Source: Maritimibacter sp.
GTDB lineage: Bacteria > Pseudomonadota > Alphaproteobacteria > Rhodobacterales > Rhodobacteraceae
Direction: 5' to 3'
Length of the DNA: 23,612 nucleotides
Assembly: GCA_020441225.1 (NCBI GenBank)
Contig: JAGRMP010000179.1
Span: 1 to 23,612, forward strand
Under the pieces are notes generated by a model that saw nothing but the letters and a program-made list of their open reading frames with translations, was not told where the DNA came from and searched no databases. This document shows, piece by piece, positions 1 through 8,464 of the stretch. Within the stretch, counting starts at the first letter, position 1. Every line of letters starts with the position of its first letter. A program made the position numbers and the translations under genes.

Positions 1-699
1 TCGGGGTTCGGGCAGGCGCGCTGCTATTCGGCTGGACCCTGCCGGCATACCGGTCTCGCGAAGGGCGGCCAACGGATCCATAGCATGCGGCGCCCCGGGG
101 AGCCGTTTTGTGTCGAGCGGACATGATTTGGATTGATACGCCGTCTATTCCGCATCTACTATTTCCGCCCAATCCAACTTGACACCATATTCTAAGATTT
201 GCTATGTAAAACCTAATGATATCAGGTTCTTAGCCGGGAATCCTACCACCCCAGCCATGTTTCAAAAAATGGATACGAAGGCACTCGCTTCGGTTTTTCG
301 CGCGGGTGGGCGCCTGCGACATGGTGCACCCGCATATCGCGGCGGCTTGCGTGCCATCGACCCGCGGGTTCGGGATCTCGCGCTCCTATGCTCGGCTGTC
401 GAAGCCAGGGCGACCGCGGCGGGGCGGGGTTTCGAGCGGTCGGAGGTTTCTCGGGCGGCCCTGCGTCCTGTCCGGCCGCCCGCAGGAAAGACGGCGCGGT
501 GCCTGGACCCAGGCCTTCTTCGGTCGCGCGCGCTCCGGCGAACGTCGGCAGAACGGGGATCTTCCCTGAAGGCGGTCCTTGTGGTGGCCGCGAGACGTCC
601 GGGCGGACGGGCCAGATGCCAGGCGTAGAATTCCTGCGCCCTCGGTCCCCGGCACGACCGATGCGCCGGGTCATGTGAAAGAGAGCTTTCTCCGGTGGG
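1..699. other. Region with no supported gene; AT-rich patch
   Basis: I see no convincing gene here. Frame 3 is open from the window edge to a TAG at 81-83 and reads like a short hydrophobic C-terminus, so it might be the end of a gene lying outside the window, but there is too little to name it. Positions 121-240 are only about 40% GC by hand count, in sharp contrast to the surrounding sequence. From about 300 to 699 there are several overlapping open frames on both strands, but they are arginine/proline-rich and look like chance frames in GC-rich DNA. A weak hairpin lies at 648-670 (arms CCCGGC/GCCGGG) just past the end of the minus-strand operon. It has no T-run in the direction of transcription, so I do not call it a terminator. 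Confidence 0.5.
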
Positions 700-1692
700 T
701 CAAGACCTGAACAGGAGGGCGGAGTCGCGGGCGGATCTGGCCGTGCGGGGGGCCTCCGCGCGGGCGTCGCCGAGGATGACGGCGGCGTCGCGAAGGGTGG
801 AGAACCCTTTGCTGTCGGTCGGGCACCAGCCTGTGCCATCCGTCAAACCGGCCGCGACCGCGAGCGGGCCTGCGTTTCTTGGCGGAACGAAGTTGACGAC
901 GTCCGCGACGAGCGCCCCGGCGTCCGTCTCAAGGCGACCGCGGTCGACATCGACGGACAGGACAACGCCGCCGGAGCCGGGTCTGTGCCAGGAAAGAGTC
1001 TGTGCAGGCGCCGCGAGGGTGCCGAGCGCCGCCGTCCGCAGGCTGTCGTCGCGCGCGGCGTCGAGCACGGTCAGACGGGCGTCAGGACGGGCCGTGCGCA
1101 GGTCGTGGAGGCGGGCAAGCGCAACCTGTGGGTGGCTGACGTCGCGCGGCAACCGCAGGACCACGTGACCGCCCTCGGGCATTGCGGCGAGCTGCGCCGC
1201 CAGGCGGGCGGCTTCCCGGTCGGACCCCCAGGCGGCCGGCCAGCGGTGGCGGGTGCGGGCGTCGAGGCCGGGGATGGGCTCGGCCCGGGCCGCGGTGCCG
1301 GGAGCGAAGACCACCCTGTCGTAGGCGAGGCGGCGGCCCGAGAAGAGCTCGAGCCGGGCCGCGTTCCAGTCGACGGCCGCGACCTCGTCGACCACAACAT
1401 CGACACCGGCCGTTTTCAGCGCGTCGAAATCCGTCAGCTGTCCCGTCTGGACGAAGGCGCCCGCCGCGCGCCGGCCAAGCCGGGTCGGATCCCATTCGAT
1501 CAGCGTCACGGCGGCCTGGCCGGAGGTACGGAGCACCAGCGCCGCTTGCGCCCCGGCCACCCCGCCGCCCACGATGACGACATGGTCGGGCCAACGGGTC
1601 CGGTGGGCCAGGAGCCCGACGGAGGCGGTGCCCGCGACACCGGCAAGGAGAGAAGCCGCGAAGGCGCGGCGGGTCATCATGCGGTCGTTCAT
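700..1692 (-). CDS. Tat-exported FCSD-like FAD-dependent oxidoreductase (short form)
   Basis: The 330-residue protein starts with a twin-arginine signal (TRRAFAASLLAG, about residues 7-18). A Rossmann FAD-binding loop (VIVGGGVAGAQAA, about 39-51) follows, then a flavoprotein core like the flavin subunit of flavocytochrome c sulfide dehydrogenase (FccB/SoxF). The second FAD motif region (DVVNFVPP) and the GWCP motif of that family are visible. The protein stops shortly after ILGDA, where family members, from memory, continue for several dozen residues. I see only one cysteine, in GWCP. The partner cysteine of the family's redox disulfide, usually in a CPPGPYE-type motif, is replaced by unrelated sequence (LPRDVSHPQ). 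The start codon overlaps the rnfH stop (ATGA), so it is the last gene of the rnf operon. Periplasmic location and FAD binding are well supported. Sulfide oxidation is doubtful and the true substrate is unknown. Confidence 0.8.
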   Translation of the reverse strand: MNDRMMTRRAFAASLLAGVAGTASVGLLAHRTRWPDHVVIVGGGVAGAQAALVLRTSGQAAVTLIEWDPTRLGRRAAGAFVQTGQLTDFDALKTAGVDVVVDEVAAVDWNAARLELFSGRRLAYDRVVFAPGTAARAEPIPGLDARTRHRWPAAWGSDREAARLAAQLAAMPEGGHVVLRLPRDVSHPQVALARLHDLRTARPDARLTVLDAARDDSLRTAALGTLAAPAQTLSWHRPGSGGVVLSVDVDRGRLETDAGALVADVVNFVPPRNAGPLAVAAGLTDGTGWCPTDSKGFSTLRDAAVILGDARAEAPRTARSARDSALLFRS

Positions 1693-1946
1693 CGCTTTTT
1701 CTCCAGGAGTTCAGCGTCGGGATGGATCGGGCGGTAGATCTCGACGCGGTCGCCGTCCTTCACCGGCTTGTCGAGTTTGGCGAGGGTGCCGAAGATACCG
1801 ACGCGGTTGACCGTGAGGTCGATCTCGGGGAAATCCTCGAGGATGCCGGAGGCGTCGATCACGTCCTGCACGGTCGCGCCGTCGTCGATTTCGAACCGCT
1901 GCCAGACCTGCGCGGTCGGCTTCACATAGGCGATCCCGACGTTCAT
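1689..1946 (-). CDS. rnfH: Rnf-associated protein RnfH (ubiquitin-like fold)
   Basis: This 85-residue protein belongs to the RnfH/UPF0125 family, with a small beta-grasp fold. Recognisable parts are the N-terminal VGIAYVKP strand, the segment VNRVGIFG, and the C-terminal GDRVEIYRPI block ending in a Lys/Arg tail. RnfH is found at the end of rnf operons in Rhodobacter but is not a core subunit of the ion pump; its role is not settled. It is cytoplasmic, with no signal or membrane segment. The start ATG overlaps the rnfE stop and its own stop overlaps the start of the flavoprotein, both as ATGA, so it is translated as part of one coupled chain. Confidence 0.93.
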   Translation of the reverse strand: MNVGIAYVKPTAQVWQRFEIDDGATVQDVIDASGILEDFPEIDLTVNRVGIFGTLAKLDKPVKDGDRVEIYRPIHPDAELLEKKR

Positions 1947-2704
1947 TGGGCCTCTCCTTCCGGCTCCGGCGCGAGCACGCCGACGGCGGTGAAGGCGCGA
2001 AGCTGCGCGCCGGTGACGGTCTGGACGTCGCCGTTCGTGCGCCGGTCGAGCACCGCCTTGAGGGCGAGCAGGCCGCCGAGGGCGATGAAGCCGCCCGGCG
2101 GCAGAATCAGGAGAAGAAACCCGGGGTAGTCGGGGAACACGGTGATCTCGAGAAAGCCGAACGCCGGGCCGAGCAGCACGTGGGCACCGGCGAAGAGCGT
2201 GCCGGAACCCAGGATCTCGCGCAGGCCGCCGAGGACCATGAGGGCGAGGGTGAAGCCGAGCCCCATCGTCAACCCGTCGAAGCCGGCCGCCAGCACGCGG
2301 TTGCGCGACGCGTAGGCTTCGGCGCGACCGAGGATGGCGCAGTTGGTCACGATCAGCGGGATGAACAGGCCCAGCACCTTGTGGAGGTCGTGGAGCCAGG
2401 CGTTGAGCGCCATGTCGACCACGGTCACGATGGTGGCGATGATGAGCACGAAGGCGGGGATGCGGACCTCCGGCGTGATCCAGCTGCGGAACGCCGAAAT
2501 GGCGATGCCCGATGCGATCAGCACCGCCGTGGTTGCGAGCCCCATCCCGAGGCCGTTGGTCGCCGTGCCGGTGACCGCGAGCAGGGGGCAGAGCGCGAGC
2601 AGCTGGCCGAAAACCACGTTGTTGGACCATAGCCCGTCGCGGGCGATCTTGGCGAAATCGGTGCGCGGGCGGGGCGGGGTCGCGGTCTGCGGAACGTCGG
2701 TCAT
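1943..2704 (-). CDS. rnfE: Electron transport complex subunit RnfE
   Basis: This 253-residue integral membrane subunit is a homologue of RsxE/NqrD. It is strongly hydrophobic, with about six membrane spans. The two conserved cysteines are visible: C39 in LLALCPLLAVT and C122 in LIVTNCAILGR. In the family, the paired cysteines of RnfA and RnfE hold an iron or [2Fe-2S] centre inside the membrane that passes electrons across it. The N-terminal 25 residues are polar and proline-rich. ATGA overlaps join it to rnfG upstream and rnfH downstream. It works with RnfA as the membrane core of the Rnf pump that feeds ferredoxin. Confidence 0.96.
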   Translation of the reverse strand: MTDVPQTATPPRPRTDFAKIARDGLWSNNVVFGQLLALCPLLAVTGTATNGLGMGLATTAVLIASGIAISAFRSWITPEVRIPAFVLIIATIVTVVDMALNAWLHDLHKVLGLFIPLIVTNCAILGRAEAYASRNRVLAAGFDGLTMGLGFTLALMVLGGLREILGSGTLFAGAHVLLGPAFGFLEITVFPDYPGFLLLILPPGGFIALGGLLALKAVLDRRTNGDVQTVTGAQLRAFTAVGVLAPEPEGEAQ

Positions 2705-3378
2705 GGCGTGGTCTCCATAGGCGCGAGCAGGGCGTCTCGGTTGCGCGCGAAAAGGGTCAGGCCGCGGTGGACCGTGGCCACCACTGCGCGCGGCGTGATG
2801 GTCGCCCCGGAAAACTGGTCGAATGTGCCGCCGTCCTTGCTGACCTTCCAGCTTTCGTCGGCGGTGTTGGACAGGGATTTGCCGGTGAAATTCTCGATCC
2901 AGAAGGATTTGGCGGCTTCGATCTTGTCGCCGAGGCCGGGGGTTTCGGCATGCGCCAGAACCCGCGCGCCAAGGATCTCGCCGTTCGGATCGATCCCGAT
3001 CAGGACCCGGATGGCGCCGCCGTAGCCGTAGCCGGTGAGTTCGAGCGCGACGCCGGTTACCTGGCCCGCCTTCGCCCCGATGTGCACGGGCAGTACGCCT
3101 TCGACCGGGTCGTCGATCTCGCGCAGCGTGGCGGCGGGGTCGTTGGTGTAAAGCTCGGGCGGCAGCACCTGGTCGAGCGAGGCGAGCAGGTCTTCGGTGG
3201 CGCGCGCGGCGATCGGGTCGCGCGTGAAGGTGTCGGAGAGCGACAGGATCAGCGCGGTGGCGAGGGCGAAGCCGCCGAGGATCAGCCCATGCGCCAGCGG
3301 CGAGGCGCGCAGCGCGGCAAGGCGGCCCCGGGCCGGCGCGCGGGTGGCGGCTTCGGTGGGAAAAAGGCCGTCCATCAT
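2701..3378 (-). CDS. rnfG: Electron transport complex subunit RnfG (covalent FMN)
   Basis: The 225-residue protein has one N-terminal membrane anchor (about residues 30-48, AHGLILGGFALATALILSL) and a periplasmic FMN-binding domain. The flavin-transfer motif D-x-x-S-G-A-T is complete (DQFSGAT, residues 187-193), so FMN is expected as a phosphoester on Thr193. This site is the expected target of the ApbE-type transferase encoded at 8464-9561. The family motif GYGYGG (about 116-121) and the TPGLGDKI segment (146-153) are also present. The start chosen is the first of two adjacent ATGs, overlapping the rnfD stop as ATGA. It relays electrons between the membrane core and RnfD. Confidence 0.95.
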   Translation of the reverse strand: MMDGLFPTEAATRAPARGRLAALRASPLAHGLILGGFALATALILSLSDTFTRDPIAARATEDLLASLDQVLPPELYTNDPAATLREIDDPVEGVLPVHIGAKAGQVTGVALELTGYGYGGAIRVLIGIDPNGEILGARVLAHAETPGLGDKIEAAKSFWIENFTGKSLSNTADESWKVSKDGGTFDQFSGATITPRAVVATVHRGLTLFARNRDALLAPMETTP

Positions 3379-4445
3379 CGGCGTTCTCCGATCTCGAGGG
3401 GCTTGCCGGACCGGGTGCGCCCGAAGATGCGCGGACGCACATAGGTATCGATCAGCGGGGTGCAGGCGTTCATCAGAAGGACGGAGAAGGCCACGCCTTC
3501 GGGGAAGGCGCCCCAGCTGCGGATCACGAAGATGAGCGTGCCGATGCCGACGCCGTAGATCGCCCGTCCCATCGGCGTGGTGGGGGATGTGACGTAGTCG
3601 GTCGCGATGAAGAAGGCGGCCATCATCGCGGCGCCGGAACTGAGGTGCAGGGTCGCCGGCGGGAAATGCGCCGGGTCGATGAGGCGGGCGAGGGCGGCCC
3701 AGGCGAACAGCGCGCCCAGGACCGCGAGCGGGATGACCGGCGTGATGATCCGCATGAGGATGAGGACGATGCCGCCCGCGAGCAGGAGGGCCGCGCTGAT
3801 CTCGCCGAGCGAGCCCGCGGTGTGACCGTAGAACAGGCCTTCGACCGGGCCGATCTCGGCCAGCAGGGTGGCCATCGGCGTGCCGGCATCGAGCCCGCTT
3901 TGAAGGTGCCCGAGCACCGAGGCGGACGAGACCGCGTCGACCGGGACATGCCCGCCGAAGGTGATGCCAAGGGAGGCCATGAACCCGGGATGGGCGGCCA
4001 TCCCGAGGGGCGCGACCCAGGTGGTCATCTGCACGGGGAGCGCGATGAGCAGCATCGCGCGCGCCACCATCGCCGGGTTGAACAGGTTCTGGCCGAGACC
4101 GCCAAACAATTGTTTGCCAATAACAATGGCAACGAAGGCGCCGAGGAGGCCGACCCACCAGGGCGCCCAGGGCGGCAGGGTCATGGCGACGATCCAGCCG
4201 GTCAGGATCGCCGAACCGTCACTGGCAAGGCGCAGCACCGGCCGACCGGCGATCCAGAGGCTCAGGACCTCGAACCCCCAGGCGGACAGGACCGTGACAC
4301 AGAACAGGAACACCGCGGGCCAGCCGAACTGGTAGAGCCCGAACCCGGTGGCGGGCAGCAGGGCCACCATGACCATCAGCATCGTGCGCGGCACGTTGAA
4401 GATCGAGTGCACATGCGGCCCGGAGACAACCTTTGGCTGGGTCAT
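3375..4445 (-). CDS. rnfD: Electron transport complex subunit RnfD
   Basis: This 356-residue polytopic membrane protein is related to RsxD/NqrB. Family features include the early HSIFNVPRTM segment, GQNLFNPAMVARA (about 118-130), and the late FFIATDYVTSPTTPMGR region. In characterised RnfD proteins FMN is bound covalently to a threonine in a motif of the form D-x-x-(S/T)-g-A-T. Here the matching segment reads DAVSSAS (170-176), with serine 176 (codon TCG, plus-strand 3918-3920) in place of threonine. I checked this against the nucleotides. Flavinylation on serine, or none at this site, are both possible. ATGA overlaps join the gene to rnfC and rnfG. Confidence 0.95.
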   Translation of the reverse strand: MTQPKVVSGPHVHSIFNVPRTMLMVMVALLPATGFGLYQFGWPAVFLFCVTVLSAWGFEVLSLWIAGRPVLRLASDGSAILTGWIVAMTLPPWAPWWVGLLGAFVAIVIGKQLFGGLGQNLFNPAMVARAMLLIALPVQMTTWVAPLGMAAHPGFMASLGITFGGHVPVDAVSSASVLGHLQSGLDAGTPMATLLAEIGPVEGLFYGHTAGSLGEISAALLLAGGIVLILMRIITPVIPLAVLGALFAWAALARLIDPAHFPPATLHLSSGAAMMAAFFIATDYVTSPTTPMGRAIYGVGIGTLIFVIRSWGAFPEGVAFSVLLMNACTPLIDTYVRPRIFGRTRSGKPLEIGERR

Positions 4446-5953
4446 GCGGCGGTCTCCCCACTGGCGTCGGCCGCCTTTCTCGCGGCCATCTCGGCCTTGC
4501 GTTTGGCCATCGCGGCGCGCTTGGCCTCGGCGATGGCGGCCTCGCGGGCGGCGCGCGCCTCGGTCAGGCGTTTGGTCTCTTCCTGCTGATGCTTGCGCCC
4601 CTGTTTCTCGGCGAGCTTGCCCTTGGCGTAGCCGAACCCCTGCACCAGCGGGATGCTCGACGGACAGGTGTAGGAGCACGACCCGCAGGCGACGCAATCC
4701 ATGAGGCCGATGTCGACAGCGCCGTCGAGATCGCCCGCCTGGATCTTCATGTTGAGCTCGAAAGGGGTGAGGCCCACCGGGCAGACCTGGACGCAGGAGG
4801 CGCAGCGGATGCAGGGCATCGGCGCCTTCGTGTGGGCCTCGTGCCGCGACAGGGCAAGCACCCCGTTGGTGCCCTTGACCACCGGAACCCGTGGGTTGTC
4901 GATCGGCAGGCCCATCATCGGGCCGCCCAGAAGCAGCCGTTCCGGTTCGCCGACGAAGCCGCCGCAATGCTCGATGATCTTGGCCACCGGGGTACCAACG
5001 AGGACCCGCACGTTGGCCGGGCGCGCCACCGCCTTGCCGGAGACCGTGACGACGCGGGAGATCAGGGGCTCGCCGTAGCGCACCGCCGCGTGCACCGCCT
5101 GGGCGGTGGAGGCGTTATGGACGACGATGCCGAGCTCGGCGGTGAGCGCGCGCGCCGGGGTTTCCTTGCCCGTGACCGCCTGCACCAGATGCTTTTCCGA
5201 GCCCATCGGGTAGAGGGTCGGCACCACGTTGACCGAGAGATCGGCGTCGAGGATGCGGCGAAAACGCTGCATCATCGATATGGCCTCGGGCTTGTTGCTC
5301 TCGATGGCGATGATGACCCGGGTCACGCCGAGCGCCTTGGCCATGATCGCCGCGCCATCGGCCACCTCCTCGCCGTGCTCGCGCAGGAGGCGGTCGTCGG
5401 CTGTCAGGTAGGGTTCGCATTCGGCGCCGTTGATGATGAGTGTGGTCAGGTCGTATTTCTGCCCGAGGGTCAGCTTGACCGACGCGGGGAAGGTGGCCCC
5501 GCCCATGCCGACGATCCCGGCCTCCGCGACCCGGGCGGCGATCTCGTCGGGCGTGGCCTCCTCGGGGCGCAGGCGGGCGAGATGCGGGCCCCAGGTGTCG
5601 TTGCCGTCGGGTTTGATCGTGACGGTGGGGACCGGCAGGCCGGAGGGGTGCGGCGCCACGAACTGGCCCACCGCGATCACCTCGCCCGAGGTCGGCGCAT
5701 GGATATTGGCCGAGATCGGCCCCCGGGCCTTGCCGATGAGCTGGCCTTTCAGCACGGCGTCGCCGCGCGCGACGAGGGGCTCGGCCGGCGCGCCGATATG
5801 CTGCTGGAGCGGCACGCGGATGATCGAGGGGATCGGCATCGTCTCGATCGACAGATCCGCTGTCAGGAACTTGCGGGTCTCGGGGTGCACCCCGCCCCGG
5901 ATGGTGAAGAGCTGCCTGGGGTTGAGGAGGGCGGCGAAGGAAAACCCGCTCAT
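4442..5953 (-). CDS. rnfC: Electron transport complex subunit RnfC
   Basis: This 503-residue peripheral subunit takes electrons from, or gives them to, NADH on the cytoplasmic side. Visible parts are the N-terminal RnfC barrel (FTIRGGVHPETRK), a glycine-rich nucleotide/FMN-binding loop (VGMGGATFP, about 148-156), the INGAECEPYLTADDRL motif, and two [4Fe-4S] motifs: C381/C384/C387/C391 and C420/C423/C426/C430, each with proline after the last cysteine. The C-terminal 60 residues are an Ala/Lys/Glu-rich, probably helical tail, common in RnfC. The ATG at 5953 overlaps the rnfB stop as ATGA. The same frame stays open far upstream of this ATG, but that part is antisense to other genes and is not coding. 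Confidence 0.97.
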   Translation of the reverse strand: MSGFSFAALLNPRQLFTIRGGVHPETRKFLTADLSIETMPIPSIIRVPLQQHIGAPAEPLVARGDAVLKGQLIGKARGPISANIHAPTSGEVIAVGQFVAPHPSGLPVPTVTIKPDGNDTWGPHLARLRPEEATPDEIAARVAEAGIVGMGGATFPASVKLTLGQKYDLTTLIINGAECEPYLTADDRLLREHGEEVADGAAIMAKALGVTRVIIAIESNKPEAISMMQRFRRILDADLSVNVVPTLYPMGSEKHLVQAVTGKETPARALTAELGIVVHNASTAQAVHAAVRYGEPLISRVVTVSGKAVARPANVRVLVGTPVAKIIEHCGGFVGEPERLLLGGPMMGLPIDNPRVPVVKGTNGVLALSRHEAHTKAPMPCIRCASCVQVCPVGLTPFELNMKIQAGDLDGAVDIGLMDCVACGSCSYTCPSSIPLVQGFGYAKGKLAEKQGRKHQQEETKRLTEARAAREAAIAEAKRAAMAKRKAEMAARKAADASGETAA

Positions 5954-6498
5954 TGCGTCACCTCCAGGGCCGGTTGTGCCGGACGCTCCCAGTACCAGCC
6001 GCGCAGGGTCTGCGGCTTGTCGCGCAGGATGATCGCTTCGGTCGGGCAGACCTCGACGCAGGCGTTGCAGCCGGTGCAGGCATCGGGGATGACGTTGTGG
6101 ATCTGCTTGGCGGCGCCGACGATGGCGTCGGTCGGGCACCGCTTGAAGCATTTGGTGCAGCCGGTGCAGTGGTCTTCGAACACGAAGGCGATCTGCGGGA
6201 CGATGTCGTCGGCGCCGGACAGATCGCCCGGCTCCTGCCCGGTGAGCGCGGCGAGGTCTTCGATCAGGTCGCGCCCGCCCGGCGGGCAGACCGTGATCGG
6301 GACCGAGCCTTCGGCGATACCGGACGCGGCGGCCGCGCATCCGGCCAGGCCGCACTGGCCGCAGTTGGTCCCCGGCATCAGCGCGTTGATCTCTTCCAGG
6401 ATCGGCGGCGTATCGACGTGGAACTTCCGCGCGGCAACGCCGAGGACCGAGCCGAGGCCGACACCTAGGGCGGTCATGGAGAGGGCGGCTGCAAGCAT
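5950..6498 (-). CDS. rnfB: Electron transport complex subunit RnfB (polyferredoxin)
   Basis: The 182-residue protein begins with a hydrophobic N-terminal membrane anchor (about 1-22). A Cys motif C46-x2-C49-x4-C54-x16-C71 forms one [4Fe-4S] cluster (Fes/greater-than-like domain). Two ferredoxin-type motifs follow: C111/C114/C117/C121 and C141/C144/C147/C151. RnfB is the point where the Rnf complex hands electrons to soluble ferredoxins, here probably FdxN and FdxC. A Shine-Dalgarno sequence (AGGAGA on the minus strand) lies just upstream, overlapping the rnfA stop. The start gives the correct membrane anchor. Confidence 0.97.
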   Translation of the reverse strand: MLAAALSMTALGVGLGSVLGVAARKFHVDTPPILEEINALMPGTNCGQCGLAGCAAAASGIAEGSVPITVCPPGGRDLIEDLAALTGQEPGDLSGADDIVPQIAFVFEDHCTGCTKCFKRCPTDAIVGAAKQIHNVIPDACTGCNACVEVCPTEAIILRDKPQTLRGWYWERPAQPALEVTQ

Positions 6499-6507
6499 TG
6501 CTGTCTC

Positions 6508-7747
<1,240 letters not shown>

Positions 7748-7791
7748 CCGGCGCGCCCAATCCTCCTCCACTGACCAGAAAGGACACCGAA

Positions 7792-7989
7792 ATGGCCATG
7801 AAAATCGACGGGATGCTCTGCACCTCCTGCGGCGACTGCGAACCGGTCTGCCCGACGGGCGCGATCGTGCCGCACAAGGGGGTCTTCATGATCAAGGCCG
7901 ATATCTGCACGGAATGCGAGCCGGACCATGACATGCCGCAATGCCTGAGCGTGTGCATGGAACCCGACTGCATCATCCCGGCGGAATAG
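7792..7989 (+). CDS. fdxN: 2[4Fe-4S] ferredoxin FdxN
   Basis: This small acidic ferredoxin of 65 residues has two cluster motifs: C10/C13/C16/C20 and C39/C42/C51/C55. The second has the long eight-residue gap typical of nif-linked and Alvin-type ferredoxins. An extra cysteine is at C60. FdxN is the main electron donor to NifH in Rhodobacter and related diazotrophs, and is reduced by Rnf. A Shine-Dalgarno AGGA lies about eight bases before the ATG. The next gene starts four bases after its stop. Confidence 0.96.
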   Translation: MAMKIDGMLCTSCGDCEPVCPTGAIVPHKGVFMIKADICTECEPDHDMPQCLSVCMEPDCIIPAE

Positions 7990-7993
7990 GCCG

Positions 7994-8464
7994 ATGGGTA
8001 TGGATCATGCCCCCGACCCGACCCGCGATCTGCGCGAGACGCTCACCGTGCAGGCCGTTGCCGGCCGGCAGGTGCTGGTCGCGACGCACCGCGCCTCGGC
8101 CTGTTCGGCCTGCGCGGTCAAATCCGGCTGCGGCGCTGCGGCGCTGGCTTCGATGGCGAAGGACGACGAGTTGGTGCTCGATGTGCCCGACGGCGTGCGC
8201 GCCGCACCGGGCGACCGGGTCGTGGTCGCCCTGCCGGGGGCGGCGCTGGTGAAGGCGGCCGGGCTCGGCTACCTGTTACCGCTCGTCGTGCTGGTCGCGG
8301 CGGCCTCGGTCCTGTCCGGGCTCGGCCTGCCGGACCTCGTGGTCGGGTTCCTCGCGCTGACCTTCTTCATGGGCGCTTTCGCGCCGCTGTGGTTCGCCGA
8401 ACGGCGGGAGCGCACCGCCCCGGGCTTGCGCGTCGTCGACGTCATCCCGGCCGGGCAGGGGTAA
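7994..8464 (+). CDS. RseC/MucC-like membrane protein of Rnf locus
   Basis: The 156-residue protein has a cytoplasmic N-terminal part with a cysteine motif (C37, C40, C46) and two membrane spans at about 85-109 and 113-135. This is the layout of RseC/MucC proteins. In enterobacteria RseC works with the Rsx (Rnf-like) complex to keep SoxR reduced. Here the gene sits between fdxN and rnfF, so a role in assembly or function of Rnf is the reasonable inference. Its stop overlaps the rnfF start (TAATG), indicating coupled translation. Confidence 0.85.
   Translation: MGMDHAPDPTRDLRETLTVQAVAGRQVLVATHRASACSACAVKSGCGAAALASMAKDDELVLDVPDGVRAAPGDRVVVALPGAALVKAAGLGYLLPLVVLVAAASVLSGLGLPDLVVGFLALTFFMGAFAPLWFAERRERTAPGLRVVDVIPAGQG

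Noticed and set aside
107..123. TGT...ACA pair resembling a NifA site
   Set aside because: The spacing is N7 or N9, not N10, and no sigma-54 promoter or gene follows.
651..666. CGGCAC-N5-ATGC, sigma-54-like, plus strand
   Set aside because: The -12 half is poor and there is no plus-strand gene downstream.
243..839. 198-codon minus-strand open frame left of the flavoprotein gene
   Set aside because: It is proline/arginine-rich, has no recognisable domain and overlaps the end of a well supported gene.
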